Made by a program: the position numbers and the translations under genes. The notes beneath the pieces are model-generated. The model was not told where the DNA came from and did not search any database. It saw only the letters and a list, made by a program, of their open reading frames with translations. A stretch of DNA of 20,687 nucleotides from Pseudomonadota bacterium (GTDB lineage: Bacteria; BMS3Abin14), in NCBI GenBank assembly GCA_003229755.1, contig QIFJ01000164.1, positions 1 through 20,687 on the forward strand, in the 5' to 3' direction. Below, one piece after another: positions 6,188 to 13,821 of the stretch (position 1 is the stretch's first letter; every line of letters begins with the position of its first letter).

Positions 6188-7642
6188 TCAGGTTATGCTT
6201 TTTCTCTTGGATGAAGGCAGAAGCTTCATAGCTTCACGGTACTTGGCCACTGTCCTCCTCGCGATATCAATACCCTCCAGTTTAAGCATATCTGATATCG
6301 CCTGATCACTCAATGGGCTGGCTGGATTTTCAGCCCCGATCACATCCCGGATCTTGGCCCTCACGCTCTCGGAGGCTATCATCTCTCCAGAAACGGTCTG
6401 GATCCCGGGATTGAAGAAGTACTTAAGTTCGTACAATCCCTGCGGACACTGCAGGTACTTCTGGGTTGTCACTCTGCTGACGGTTGATTCGTGCACATTT
6501 ATATCATCAGCAACATCTCTTAAGACCATCGGCTTTAAGTACCGGACACCCTGCTCGAAAAAAGTCCTCTGCTTTTCGAGGATACTTTTAGCAACCTTGT
6601 AAATAGTCCGCTGCCTCTGATCGATGCTCTTTATCAACCACGATGCAGACCTGACCTTTTCGAGGAGAAATTCCCGGTCTTTCTGGGGCATTGAGGCTCC
6701 TCTTTTCAACAGCTCCCGGTAATAGCTGTTTATTCTGAGTTTCGGCATACCGTCATCGTTAAGGGTAATGACCCACTCGTCTTCCATTTTGAACAGAAAG
6801 ACATCCGGCGTGATGTAGATGGAATTTGTCCCGCCAAAGGGTCTGCCGGGCTTTGGTTCAAGCTGCTTTAAGCTTTCATAAGCAAGAATCACATCATCTT
6901 TGGAAACCTGCAGCGATCTTGCAGCGGTATCGAAGTCACTTTTTGCGATCGCATCCAGATGATTCAGTACCAGCTCAGCCACCAGGGATCCCTCAAGCCC
7001 CAGCAGCCTGATCTGGATCATCAGGCATTCAGTCAGGTTCCTGGCGCCGACACCGGGCGGATCGAATCCCTGGATAATTTCAAGCATACCGGGGCCAAGC
7101 TCCTGTGCCACCTTTCCAAGGGGCTCCATGAGCTCCTCAATGGGAGAAACAAGATAACCGTTTTCGTCCAGATTACCGATGATCACGGTACCCACCGCAA
7201 CCTCTTCCGGGCCGGTGTGGGTCATCTTCAACTGCCACTCAAGATGTTCGGCAAGTGTCTCCGGTCGGCTGACCATTGCCTCGAACTGCGGTTTTTCCTG
7301 TTCCTCCCTGATGAAATAGGGTAGATTCTGGTTGGATTCCAGGTATTCTTCCCAATCAGATACATTGTCAGGAATGGACAGGATATGGACTTCCTCCTCG
7401 CGATCGGACTTTTTCCTGTCCTTCTCTTCAGGCGGAGTCTCGGGTTGATCGATGGAGAAGGAACCCGGGGCCTCTGTGGTCTCAGCCTCATCGAGAACCG
7501 GGTTCTCAAGCAGTTCCTGATTGACCATCTCAAGCAGCTCCATGCGTGACAGCTGAAGCAGCTTGATGGCCTGTTGAAGCTGTGGGGTCATCACCAGCTG
7601 CTGTGTTTGCTTGAGCTGCATCTGTAACTTCAAGTATGACAT
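6188..7642 (-). CDS. rpoN: RNA polymerase sigma-54 factor RpoN
   Basis: Alternative sigma factor that recognises -24/-12 promoters and needs AAA+ activators. The 484-residue protein has the Gln/Leu-rich region I at 1-50 (LKQTQQLVMTPQLQQAIKLL), an acidic region II to about 120, the core-binding region, the helix-turn-helix around 370-400 with HESTVSRVTTQKY, and the RpoN box ARRTVAKYRE at 461-470. Length is standard. The start at 7642 gives the usual MSYLKLQMQLKQ opening. It lies 95 bp after lptB, the conserved lptB-rpoN order, and is separated from hpf by a repeat-filled gap. Confidence 0.97.
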   Translation of the reverse strand: MSYLKLQMQLKQTQQLVMTPQLQQAIKLLQLSRMELLEMVNQELLENPVLDEAETTEAPGSFSIDQPETPPEEKDRKKSDREEEVHILSIPDNVSDWEEYLESNQNLPYFIREEQEKPQFEAMVSRPETLAEHLEWQLKMTHTGPEEVAVGTVIIGNLDENGYLVSPIEELMEPLGKVAQELGPGMLEIIQGFDPPGVGARNLTECLMIQIRLLGLEGSLVAELVLNHLDAIAKSDFDTAARSLQVSKDDVILAYESLKQLEPKPGRPFGGTNSIYITPDVFLFKMEDEWVITLNDDGMPKLRINSYYRELLKRGASMPQKDREFLLEKVRSASWLIKSIDQRQRTIYKVAKSILEKQRTFFEQGVRYLKPMVLRDVADDINVHESTVSRVTTQKYLQCPQGLYELKYFFNPGIQTVSGEMIASESVRAKIRDVIGAENPASPLSDQAISDMLKLEGIDIARRTVAKYREAMKLLPSSKRKSIT

Positions 7643-7669
7643 AATTATCCCGTCACTATAAAGGGTACC

Positions 7670-7682
7670 CGTCTGTCAGACG
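7670..7682. promoter_or_regulatory. Palindrome upstream of rpoN
   Basis: CGTCTG-T-CAGACG, a perfect 6-bp inverted repeat with a one-base centre, lies 28 bp upstream of the rpoN start in the 95-bp lptB-rpoN gap. It has the shape of an operator half-site pair. I recognise no specific regulator, and a short palindrome can occur by chance. A CTGACA is present but no well-spaced -10 follows. Confidence 0.25.
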
Positions 7683-7737
7683 TCTCCATCTCTCACGATC
7701 AGAGCTCATATAGGTCCACAACACGCCGAAATCAGCT

Positions 7738-8460
7738 TCACAGCCTGAATTGTTCCCCAAGATAGACCTTTCTCGCCTTTTCACTTCCAGCGATCCTGTC
7801 AGGATCACCCTCTTCAAGGATCCTTCCTTCCGCCAGAATGTAGGCTCTGTCGGTGATTTCCAGTGTTTCCCTGACGTTGTGATCCGTGATGAGTACGCCA
7901 AGCCCATGTTCCTTCAGGCTAAGGATCAGCTCCTGAAGTTCGGTAACGGTTATAGGGTCGATTCCCGCAAAAGGTTCATCGAGGAGAAGATACGATGGCC
8001 TGGGAACCAGGGCCCTTGCTATTTCCACTCTCCTTCGCTCTCCCCCTGAAAGGGACGATCCCAGGTTTTTTTCCAGGTCTGCTATACCCATGATCCCCAT
8101 GAGCTCCTCTGAAAGGGCCTCCTGATCTCTTCCTGGTATTCCAACGGCCTCCATAACGGCCACCAGGTTATTCCTGACCGACATCCCTCTGAATATGGAA
8201 GGCTCCTGCGGAAGGTAGCCCAGGCCTGATCTGGCCCTTCGGTGAATGGGCCAGGCCGAGATCTCGTCTCCGTTGAGGAATACCTGCCCTCCGTGGGGCT
8301 TGACGAGACCCGCGATCATGTAGAAAGTCGTTGTCTTCCCCGCGCCGTTGGGGCCAAGGAGCCCCACAACCTCCCCAGGAGTCAAAAAAAGAGAAACTCC
8401 ATCTACTACTGTTCTTTCCCTGTACCGTCTTATGAGTGAAACGGCCCTGAGTTCTTTCAT
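7738..8460 (-). CDS. lptB: LPS export ABC transporter ATP-binding protein LptB
   Basis: ATPase of the LptB2FG complex that extracts LPS from the inner membrane and drives it across the LptC-A-D bridge. The 240-residue product (E. coli 241) has Walker A GPNGAGKT at 36-43, the signature LSGGERRRVEIARAL, Walker B YLLLDEPFAGID and the H-loop in LITDHNVRETLEI. The frame is open further upstream, but the ATG at 8460 gives the family N-terminus and lies one base after the lptA stop, so the upstream extension is not real. lptF and lptG are not in the window. Confidence 0.97.
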   Translation of the reverse strand: MKELRAVSLIRRYRERTVVDGVSLFLTPGEVVGLLGPNGAGKTTTFYMIAGLVKPHGGQVFLNGDEISAWPIHRRARSGLGYLPQEPSIFRGMSVRNNLVAVMEAVGIPGRDQEALSEELMGIMGIADLEKNLGSSLSGGERRRVEIARALVPRPSYLLLDEPFAGIDPITVTELQELILSLKEHGLGVLITDHNVRETLEITDRAYILAEGRILEEGDPDRIAGSEKARKVYLGEQFRL

Positions 8461-8461
8461 C

Positions 8462-8926
8462 TCATTCAGCTCTCGGGGATATGACAGCATCGACCGATCC
8501 GGTGAAACTCGCGATACCTGTATCCAGGTTGTAGACGATCCTGGAGGCGCTGATACTTTCTGTACCCCTCTCAAACCGTGTCTTCCCGGTCAATATTATC
8601 CTGGAGTTCTCAAAGTCAAATTCAGCACGTTCGGAATAGATACTGTCATCCTCCTTCTTGAGAACAACATTCCCCAGGGCGACAACACGGGCTATGGAAT
8701 CCGGTTCAGATTCAGACGAGAACAAAGTCATATCGTCGCTGTTGATAGTTATCGAATCTTTCCTGAGCATTACGTTTCCACTGAATTTAATGTTACCCGA
8801 AGACTCATCTATGACCATGGATTCCGACTGTATCTTCAGATCGTCGAGCGCCAATGAGCTGCCGTGGATAAAAAAAACGGCCGTAACGCATAAAGCTGCT
8901 GAAAATCCCCACCTCTTCGCTTTCAT
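8462..8926 (-). CDS. lptA: LPS transport periplasmic protein LptA (OstA-like)
   Basis: Periplasmic beta-jellyroll protein that carries LPS between LptC and LptD. The 154-residue product has a signal peptide (MKAKRWGF, a hydrophobic stretch, then likely cleavage near residue 26 after SSLA) followed by the OstA repeat pattern: DESSGNIKFSGNVMLRKD, ARVVALGNVVLKKED and RIILTGKTRF. The ATG at 8926 overlaps the lptC stop as ATGA. An upstream ATG at 8950 would put eight polar residues before the signal peptide and is less likely. Confidence 0.93.
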   Translation of the reverse strand: MKAKRWGFSAALCVTAVFFIHGSSLALDDLKIQSESMVIDESSGNIKFSGNVMLRKDSITINSDDMTLFSSESEPDSIARVVALGNVVLKKEDDSIYSERAEFDFENSRIILTGKTRFERGTESISASRIVYNLDTGIASFTGSVDAVISPRAE

Positions 8927-9468
8927 TGAGGGCCGCCTGCCATCTCCCATAGAACGTTAACATCGCCGCTTGCGGCAAAAACCCCGGATTCTATCCAGTG
9001 TTCTAATCTGTCTGCCTGCAGTATCATCGATCTGTATTTAAGAGTAACCCCTCCCCGGACCGTGATCCTGGACTCATTGCTGTTCCATTCAAGTGTGGGG
9101 GCTGAAAAGCTGTAGCCGGAAAGGGTTCGGATGAGCACGTTACCCTCAAGCACGAGCACCTTTTTCCCGGTAAAAAATCTTCCTTTATCGCCATCCACCG
9201 TTATCAGATTCTTTCCCTCCCCTGACAAACGCGCAGCTACCTGCTTAAGAACTATCTCAGTTTCACCATCATAGACGGCCTCGGCAGCAGCTATCTCCCA
9301 CGTCCCCGCATCCCCTTCTTGTACCAGGGTGAAGCCGCTGATGAGAACCGAACGTGAGGCGGCCAAAGAACCGGTAAAAGCAGAAATTTGAGCCGCTGAC
9401 GTTACGATCAGCGTCACCATCAGGACGCGAAGCCATCCTTTTTTGCGGGCTCTTTCCCACAAGAACAT
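8923..9468 (-). CDS. lptC: LPS export periplasmic protein LptC
   Basis: Bitopic inner-membrane protein that passes LPS from LptB2FG to LptA. The 181-residue sequence has a basic N-terminus (MFLWERARKKGWLR), one transmembrane anchor at about 15-35, and a periplasmic domain with the LptC/OstA pattern: VLVLEGNVLIRTLSGYSFSA, then ESRITVRGGVTLKYRS and GVFAASGDVNV. Sequence similarity in this family is low; identity rests on the pattern and on its place between kdsC and lptA. No clear Shine-Dalgarno precedes ATG 9468, so the exact start is uncertain. Confidence 0.88.
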   Translation of the reverse strand: MFLWERARKKGWLRVLMVTLIVTSAAQISAFTGSLAASRSVLISGFTLVQEGDAGTWEIAAAEAVYDGETEIVLKQVAARLSGEGKNLITVDGDKGRFFTGKKVLVLEGNVLIRTLSGYSFSAPTLEWNSNESRITVRGGVTLKYRSMILQADRLEHWIESGVFAASGDVNVLWEMAGGPQ

Positions 9469-9507
9469 GTTTCAGGGTACCATAGAAAAAATGTAAAAGG
9501 AAGATAA

Positions 9508-9524
9508 TGGCGTGGATGTTGCAT
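9508..9524 (+). promoter_or_regulatory. Sigma-54-like -24/-12 motif on the antisense strand
   Basis: TGGCGTGGATGTTGCAT matches the sigma-54 consensus TGGCACR-N4-TTGCW at all but two positions and keeps the essential GG-N10-GC spacing (GG 9509-9510, GC 9521-9522). It points away from lptC toward the 3' end of kdsC, where no plus-strand gene exists, so it would make an antisense or non-coding transcript. A weaker match inside hprK shows that chance hits occur. Confidence 0.2.
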
Positions 9525-9525
9525 A

Positions 9526-9544
9526 CCAGGCTGGAACAGCCTGG
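9526..9544. repeat. Perfect 8-bp hairpin with 3-nt loop
   Basis: CCAGGCTG-GAA-CAGCCTGG, 58 bp upstream of the lptC start. The stem is GC-rich. On the minus strand no T-run follows. It could be an operator, an mRNA-stabilising stem or the end of a small repeat element. Confidence 0.6.
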
Positions 9545-9694
9545 GTAAGTTGTTTGTTTATAATTATTCCGAAACTCGAGATCGGAAATCGGGTTACTTT
9601 CTCTCACCCCTCCCTCTTGTCGGGTCGTAGCTTTAGCGAAGACTGATGATGGGAGGGGATAAAGGGGAGGGTGGTAGGATATCCCCCTCTCCTC

Positions 9695-9754
9695 GCCTGC
9701 CGTTCAAAGCTTTTCAACAACGGCAGGCTTCCTCTCCCACCAGGGGAGAGGAAG
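9695..9754. repeat. Two adjacent inverted repeats, REP-like
   Basis: GCCTGCCGTT (9695-9704) pairs with AACGGCAGGC (9719-9728), 10 bp with a 14-nt loop. CTTCCTCTCCC (9728-9738) pairs with GGGAGAGGAAG (9744-9754), 11 bp with a 5-nt loop. The second stem has the look of the CCTCTCCC...GGGAGAGG palindromes dispersed in intergenic regions of many bacterial genomes; that resemblance is from memory and could not be searched. Confidence 0.7.
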
Positions 9755-9778
9755 AGTAAGGTTGTGCTGCTGTTTGTT

Positions 9779-9810
9779 AGCCTATAGCCTACCGCCTATA
9801 GCCTATAGCC
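9779..9810. repeat. TATAGCC heptamer array just past the kdsC stop
   Basis: TAGCC then TATAGCC, TACCGCC, TATAGCC, TATAGCC: four full 7-bp units plus a partial one, starting 5 bp past the kdsC stop codon in the transcription direction. The word differs from those of the other arrays in this window but the period is the same. Confidence 0.8.
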
Positions 9811-9815
9811 TGATT

Positions 9816-10391
9816 TCACGCATCACTGTCCGAGACATACTTCGAGATAACATCATCCCAAAGGCCCTGAGCCCTGAGGATGAATTCTATCAGCTCCCTC
9901 CCCGCGCCACCGCCGCCGGGGGCAGAGGTTACGAGATCCGCCCTTGTCCTGACTTCCTCTACACCATCAGAAACGGCGCAACCCAATCCGACTCTCTGGA
10001 CAACCGGTATGTCGATAAGGTCGTCACCGAGGAATGCTACTTCCTCATCGGCGAGCCCGGTTTCGGCAAGGAGGGAATCCAGGGCAGCCTTCTTGTCAAC
10101 AGCGCCCTGGTAGACATGATCCACACCCAGTTCGTCAGCTCTTTGCTGAACCGCGCTGCTTGTTCGCCCGGTGATGAAAGCGATAATGATCCCGGCACGT
10201 TTTGCCAGTTTCATGCCGTGCCCGTCTTTGATATCGAAGGATTTGATCTCCTCACCGGATGAGCTCCAGGCAACTTTTCCGTCCGTGAGCACACCGTCGA
10301 CGTCAAAGGCAATTAGACGTATTTTCCGGGCCCTTTCGGCGTTTTTTTCCAAACTGCCCTTATCTTTTCCCATCCGGTTGCGTCCTGGCAT
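9816..10391 (-). CDS. kdsC: 3-deoxy-D-manno-octulosonate 8-phosphate phosphatase KdsC
   Basis: HAD-superfamily phosphatase that removes phosphate from Kdo-8-phosphate to give free Kdo. The 191-residue product has the catalytic FDVDGVLTDG with Asp30 and Asp32, motif II in IIAFITGRTS, and the metal-binding motif FLGDDLIDIPVV. It is a compact HAD without a cap domain, as expected for KdsC. The start may be ATG 10391 or ATG 10373; the latter has the better Shine-Dalgarno (AGGA, 9 nt upstream). It follows kdsD by 6 bp and precedes the repeat-filled gap. Confidence 0.95.
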   Translation of the reverse strand: MPGRNRMGKDKGSLEKNAERARKIRLIAFDVDGVLTDGKVAWSSSGEEIKSFDIKDGHGMKLAKRAGIIIAFITGRTSSAVQQRADELGVDHVYQGAVDKKAALDSLLAETGLADEEVAFLGDDLIDIPVVQRVGLGCAVSDGVEEVRTRADLVTSAPGGGGAGRELIEFILRAQGLWDDVISKYVSDSDA

Positions 10392-10397
10392 GTCTGT

Positions 10398-11375
10398 TCA
10401 CGCTATACCTGCCTTGAGTAAGTCATGAAGATGTATAACCCCTACAGTTCTGTCGCTGCCGTCCACTACCACGAGGCTTGTGATCTCGAACTGCTCCATC
10501 ACCTGAAGCGCTCTTGCCGCCAGGGCGCCTTCCTCGATCCTCCTTGGATCTTTCGTCATAACCTGGCCGGCCGAAAGCGGGAATACATCTTCCTCATTTT
10601 CCATGAGCCTTCTTAGATCTCCGTCTGTGATCACCCCGACCAGATTGCCTTTCCCGTCCACCACCGTGGTGAACCCCAGCTTCTTGGATGTGATTTCGAA
10701 AAGGGCTTCTTTCATTTTCGTGCTGTCGGTTACGGCCGGGATCTCTTCTCCAGTGTGCATGATATCTTCTACGGTTTTGAGCTTTCGTCCCAGGGCGCCA
10801 TCGGGATGAAAGAGCGCGAAATCTTTCTCTGTAAAGCCCCGCAGTTCAAAAAGCGCTACTGCCAGAGCATCTCCAAGGGCCATTGTGACTGTCGTGCTGG
10901 CCGTAGGCGCAAGGCCCAGCGGACAGGCTTCTTCTTTCACAAATATATCCAGGACTACATCAGCCCTCTTTGCCATGGTGGATCCCCTGACCCCTGTCAT
11001 GCAGATGACAGGGATACCCAGTCTTTTCACAGCGGGAAGTAGCCTCACGATCTCTTCGGTCTCACCACTGTATGTAACAGCTACCAGTATATCCCCCCTC
11101 ATCAGCATACCGAGATCGCCGTGTCCACTTTCCGCAGGGTGAACAAAAAGAGCCGGCGTCCCGGTACTGGCAAATGTGGCCGCTATCTTGCGGCACACCA
11201 GCCCGGACTTTCCAATGCCCGCGAAAACCACCCTGCCCTCGCAGGATGACAGTATCTGGATCGCATTTACAAACTCCTCTCCCAGTCTGCCGCCCACAGC
11301 TGATAACGACTTTTCTTCGATATCCAGGACTCTGCGAGCGCTATCCAGTACGGACCGGATATCCATTTTACTCAA
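10398..11375 (-). CDS. kdsD: D-arabinose-5-phosphate isomerase (KdsD/KpsF/GutQ family)
   Basis: Converts ribulose-5-phosphate to arabinose-5-phosphate, the first step of Kdo synthesis. The 325-residue protein has an N-terminal SIS domain to about 190, with GIGKSG at 54-59, HPAESGHGDLGM at 80-91 and TYSGETEE. Two CBS domains follow, beginning near VEDIMHTGEEIPAV and VMTKDPRRIEEG. Length matches E. coli KdsD (328). Its ATG overlaps the kdsA stop as ATGA. Adjacent kdsA and kdsC confirm the Kdo role. Confidence 0.96.
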   Translation of the reverse strand: MSKMDIRSVLDSARRVLDIEEKSLSAVGGRLGEEFVNAIQILSSCEGRVVFAGIGKSGLVCRKIAATFASTGTPALFVHPAESGHGDLGMLMRGDILVAVTYSGETEEIVRLLPAVKRLGIPVICMTGVRGSTMAKRADVVLDIFVKEEACPLGLAPTASTTVTMALGDALAVALFELRGFTEKDFALFHPDGALGRKLKTVEDIMHTGEEIPAVTDSTKMKEALFEITSKKLGFTTVVDGKGNLVGVITDGDLRRLMENEEDVFPLSAGQVMTKDPRRIEEGALAARALQVMEQFEITSLVVVDGSDRTVGVIHLHDLLKAGIA

Positions 11376-12220
11376 ACTCCACCTCCGGCACGTTTATCAC
11401 TCAGTTCGCAGAGGGTTATCAGAAGCTCCTCCAGGTCATGCAGCGGCCACATATTGGGCCCATCACAGGGAGCGTTATCGGGATCCGGATGAACCTCCAT
11501 GAAAAGACCGTCAATACCACAGCCCACAGCGGCCCTTGACAGATAGGGCACGAATTCCCTCTTTCCCCCCGATCTGTCTCCAAGGCCTCCAGGCAACTGG
11601 AGGCTGTGGGTCACATCAAAGATCACGGGTATGCCCATTCCGCGTATGATCGGAAAGGAGCGGTAATCCACCACAAGGTTGTTGTAGCCGAAAGTAGTGC
11701 CCCTTTCGGTAACAAGGAGCCCGTCCCCGGCCCTGACTTTTCCCTTTATCGCTTCAACCTCCCACGGCGACATGAACTGGCCTTTTTTTACGTTCACCGG
11801 CAGCCCGGTTTCCGACGCCGCGGCAAGGAGATCCGTCTGGCGGCTCAGAAAAGCCGGTACCTGGAAAAGATCCAGAACCTGGGCCGCAGTATCTACCTGG
11901 CCGGCTTCGTGAATATCAGATGTAACCGGAATATTGAATTCATCCTTCACAGCAGCGAGGACTTCAAGTCCCGCCTCAATGCCGGGGCCTCTGAACGATG
12001 CCACCGAGGTCCTGTTGGCCTTGTCGAAGGATGCTTTAAAGATAAGGGGGATCTCCGTTTTAGAACAGATGGTCGCAAGTGATTCAGCGATCCGGAGCGT
12101 ACCATCGCGGCTCTCGATCACGCACGGCCCGGCTATCAGCACCAGAGGCGCTCCATCGCCCACCGTTACCCTCCCTACCTTGACCACACCTGCTATTTTG
12201 GACAGCTCAGGAGATGTCAT
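11372..12220 (-). CDS. kdsA: 3-deoxy-8-phosphooctulonate synthase KdsA
   Basis: Condenses arabinose-5-phosphate with phosphoenolpyruvate to Kdo-8-phosphate. The 282-residue TIM-barrel protein shows LIAGPCVIES, FKASFDKANRTS, VNVKKGQFMSPWE and DVTHSLQLPGG, all diagnostic. The C-terminus has MEVHPDPDNAPCDGPN. Length is as in E. coli (284). Two bases separate it from the pyrG stop, and its own stop overlaps kdsD. Confidence 0.97.
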   Translation of the reverse strand: MTSPELSKIAGVVKVGRVTVGDGAPLVLIAGPCVIESRDGTLRIAESLATICSKTEIPLIFKASFDKANRTSVASFRGPGIEAGLEVLAAVKDEFNIPVTSDIHEAGQVDTAAQVLDLFQVPAFLSRQTDLLAAASETGLPVNVKKGQFMSPWEVEAIKGKVRAGDGLLVTERGTTFGYNNLVVDYRSFPIIRGMGIPVIFDVTHSLQLPGGLGDRSGGKREFVPYLSRAAVGCGIDGLFMEVHPDPDNAPCDGPNMWPLHDLEELLITLCELSDKRAGGGV

Positions 12221-12222
12221 TT

Positions 12223-13821
12223 TCAGGAGTCCTTTGAATTCAGGCTTGCCTTTATGAAACCGGCAAACAGGGGATGCGGGGCCCAGGGCCTGGATTTGAA
12301 CTCGGGGTGGAACTGGCAGCCCAGGAAGAAAGAATGGTCCGCAAGCTCAACCATTTCTACCAGACTTCCGTCCGGCGAGATACCGGAGATCTTCAAACCG
12401 CTGCTTTCCATGGCATCCTGATACGCAGGATTGAATTCATAGCGATGTCTGTGTCTTTCCGATATCTCAGCTTTTTTGTATGCGGATCTTGCCTGTGAAC
12501 CCTCGGCAAGCACACAGGGATAGGCGCCCAGACGCATAGTGCCGCCCTTATCAGTGATATCACGCTGTTCCGGCAGGAGATCTATAACAGGATGGGGCGT
12601 CTTCGGATCGAATTCGGAACTGTTTGCCCCCTCCAGTCCTGAAACATGTCTGGCATACTCAACAACGAATAGCTGCATACCCAGGCAAATGCCGAAGAAG
12701 GGCTTTCCCTTCTCCCTTGCGTAGTTTATTGCCTTTATCTTGCCCTCGGTGCCCCTGTGCCCGAACCCGCCAGGAACCAGGATCCCGTCAGCCGTCTCGA
12801 GAGAATCGACGTTATCGGCTTCCAACTCTTCCGAGTCAACAAAATGAAGATTGACCCTGGCCCTGTTCGCGAGCCCGCCGTGAACAAGAGCCTCGTTCAG
12901 GCTCTTGTATGATTCAATAAGGCCGATGTACTTTCCCACAACCGCTATATTCACCTCATACTCGGGATTTTTCACCCTGTTCAGGATCTCCTCCCAGACC
13001 GAAAGATCAGGCGCTCTGGTCCACATACTCAGCCCTTCAATTATCAGAGCGTCCAGGCCTTCGAGATTATAGACAAGAGGAACTTCATATATGCTCTTGA
13101 CATCTTTTGCCGTGATCACCGCGCGTGATTCGACGTTACAGAAAAGGGCTATTTTATCCTTGATATCTTTGGCGAGGCTTCTGTCGGTCCTGCACAGGAG
13201 TATATCCGGCTGGATCCCGATCTCTCTCAGCTTCTGGACCGAGTGCTGGGTCGGTTTCGTCTTCAGCTCCCCCGCTGTGTCCAGATAAGGTACAAGGGTC
13301 AGATGCACGTAAAGGACATTATCCCCTCCCACATCTCCCTTGAACTGCCTTATAGCTTCGAGGAAGGGCAGGCTCTCAATATCACCTACTGTCCCGCCAA
13401 CTTCGCAGATCAGAACATCCACACTGTCGGCTGCCGAGCAGATCATCGACTTGATCTCATCGGTAATATGGGGGATGACCTGCACGGTTCCGCCCAGGTA
13501 TTCACCCTGTCTTTCCTTATTTATTACCGAATCGTATATCTGGCCGGTTGTAAAGTTGTTCTTTCTCGACATCGGGGCATGAGTGAATCTTTCATAGTGT
13601 CCCAGATCAAGATCTGTTTCCGCCCCATCGTCAGTTACAAAGACTTCACCATGCTGATATGGGCTCATTGTGCCAGGATCAACATTTATATATGGATCCA
13701 TCTTCTGGAGACTTACCGTAAGACCTCTGGATTCCATGAGGGCTCCTATCGCTGCGGAGGCCAGCCCCTTACCAAGAGATGAAACGACCCCTCCCGTAAC
13801 AAAGATGAACTTGGTCTTCAT
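12223..13821 (-). CDS. pyrG: CTP synthase
   Basis: Aminates UTP to CTP using glutamine and ATP. The 532-residue protein has the synthetase domain at 1 to about 265, with VTGGVVSSLGKGLASAA, MDPYINVDPGTM and CEVGGTVGDIES. The class I glutamine amidotransferase domain carries the nucleophile Cys379 in FFGICLGMQLF and the catalytic His/Glu in FHPEFKSRP. It sits between kdsB and kdsA, a common arrangement in delta- and other proteobacteria that places CTP supply next to CMP-Kdo formation. Its start overlaps the kdsB stop as ATGA. Confidence 0.98.
   Translation of the reverse strand: MKTKFIFVTGGVVSSLGKGLASAAIGALMESRGLTVSLQKMDPYINVDPGTMSPYQHGEVFVTDDGAETDLDLGHYERFTHAPMSRKNNFTTGQIYDSVINKERQGEYLGGTVQVIPHITDEIKSMICSAADSVDVLICEVGGTVGDIESLPFLEAIRQFKGDVGGDNVLYVHLTLVPYLDTAGELKTKPTQHSVQKLREIGIQPDILLCRTDRSLAKDIKDKIALFCNVESRAVITAKDVKSIYEVPLVYNLEGLDALIIEGLSMWTRAPDLSVWEEILNRVKNPEYEVNIAVVGKYIGLIESYKSLNEALVHGGLANRARVNLHFVDSEELEADNVDSLETADGILVPGGFGHRGTEGKIKAINYAREKGKPFFGICLGMQLFVVEYARHVSGLEGANSSEFDPKTPHPVIDLLPEQRDITDKGGTMRLGAYPCVLAEGSQARSAYKKAEISERHRHRYEFNPAYQDAMESSGLKISGISPDGSLVEMVELADHSFFLGCQFHPEFKSRPWAPHPLFAGFIKASLNSKDS

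Larger units (their letters stand above)
9469..9815. other. 347-bp non-coding gap between kdsC and lptC filled with repeats and hairpins
   Basis: No credible gene. In transcription order (high to low coordinates) it holds the TATAGCC heptamer array (9779-9810), two adjacent hairpins (9728-9754 and 9695-9728), a separated 8-bp inverted pair CCCCTCCC / GGGAGGGG (9607-9614 / 9651-9658), a degenerate heptamer run CGAAACT, CGAGATC, GGAAATC (9570-9590), and a tight hairpin at 9526-9544. No T-tract follows any stem, so I do not call a terminator. A promoter for lptCAB may lie here, but I see no convincing -35/-10 pair. Confidence 0.75.

Noticed and set aside
9762..10262. Plus-strand open frame of 166 codons running from the heptamer array into kdsC
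   Set aside because: Its first part translates TATAGCC repeats and the rest is antisense to kdsC.
13243..13782. Plus-strand open frame of 179 codons
   Set aside because: Fully inside pyrG on the opposite strand, without recognisable features.
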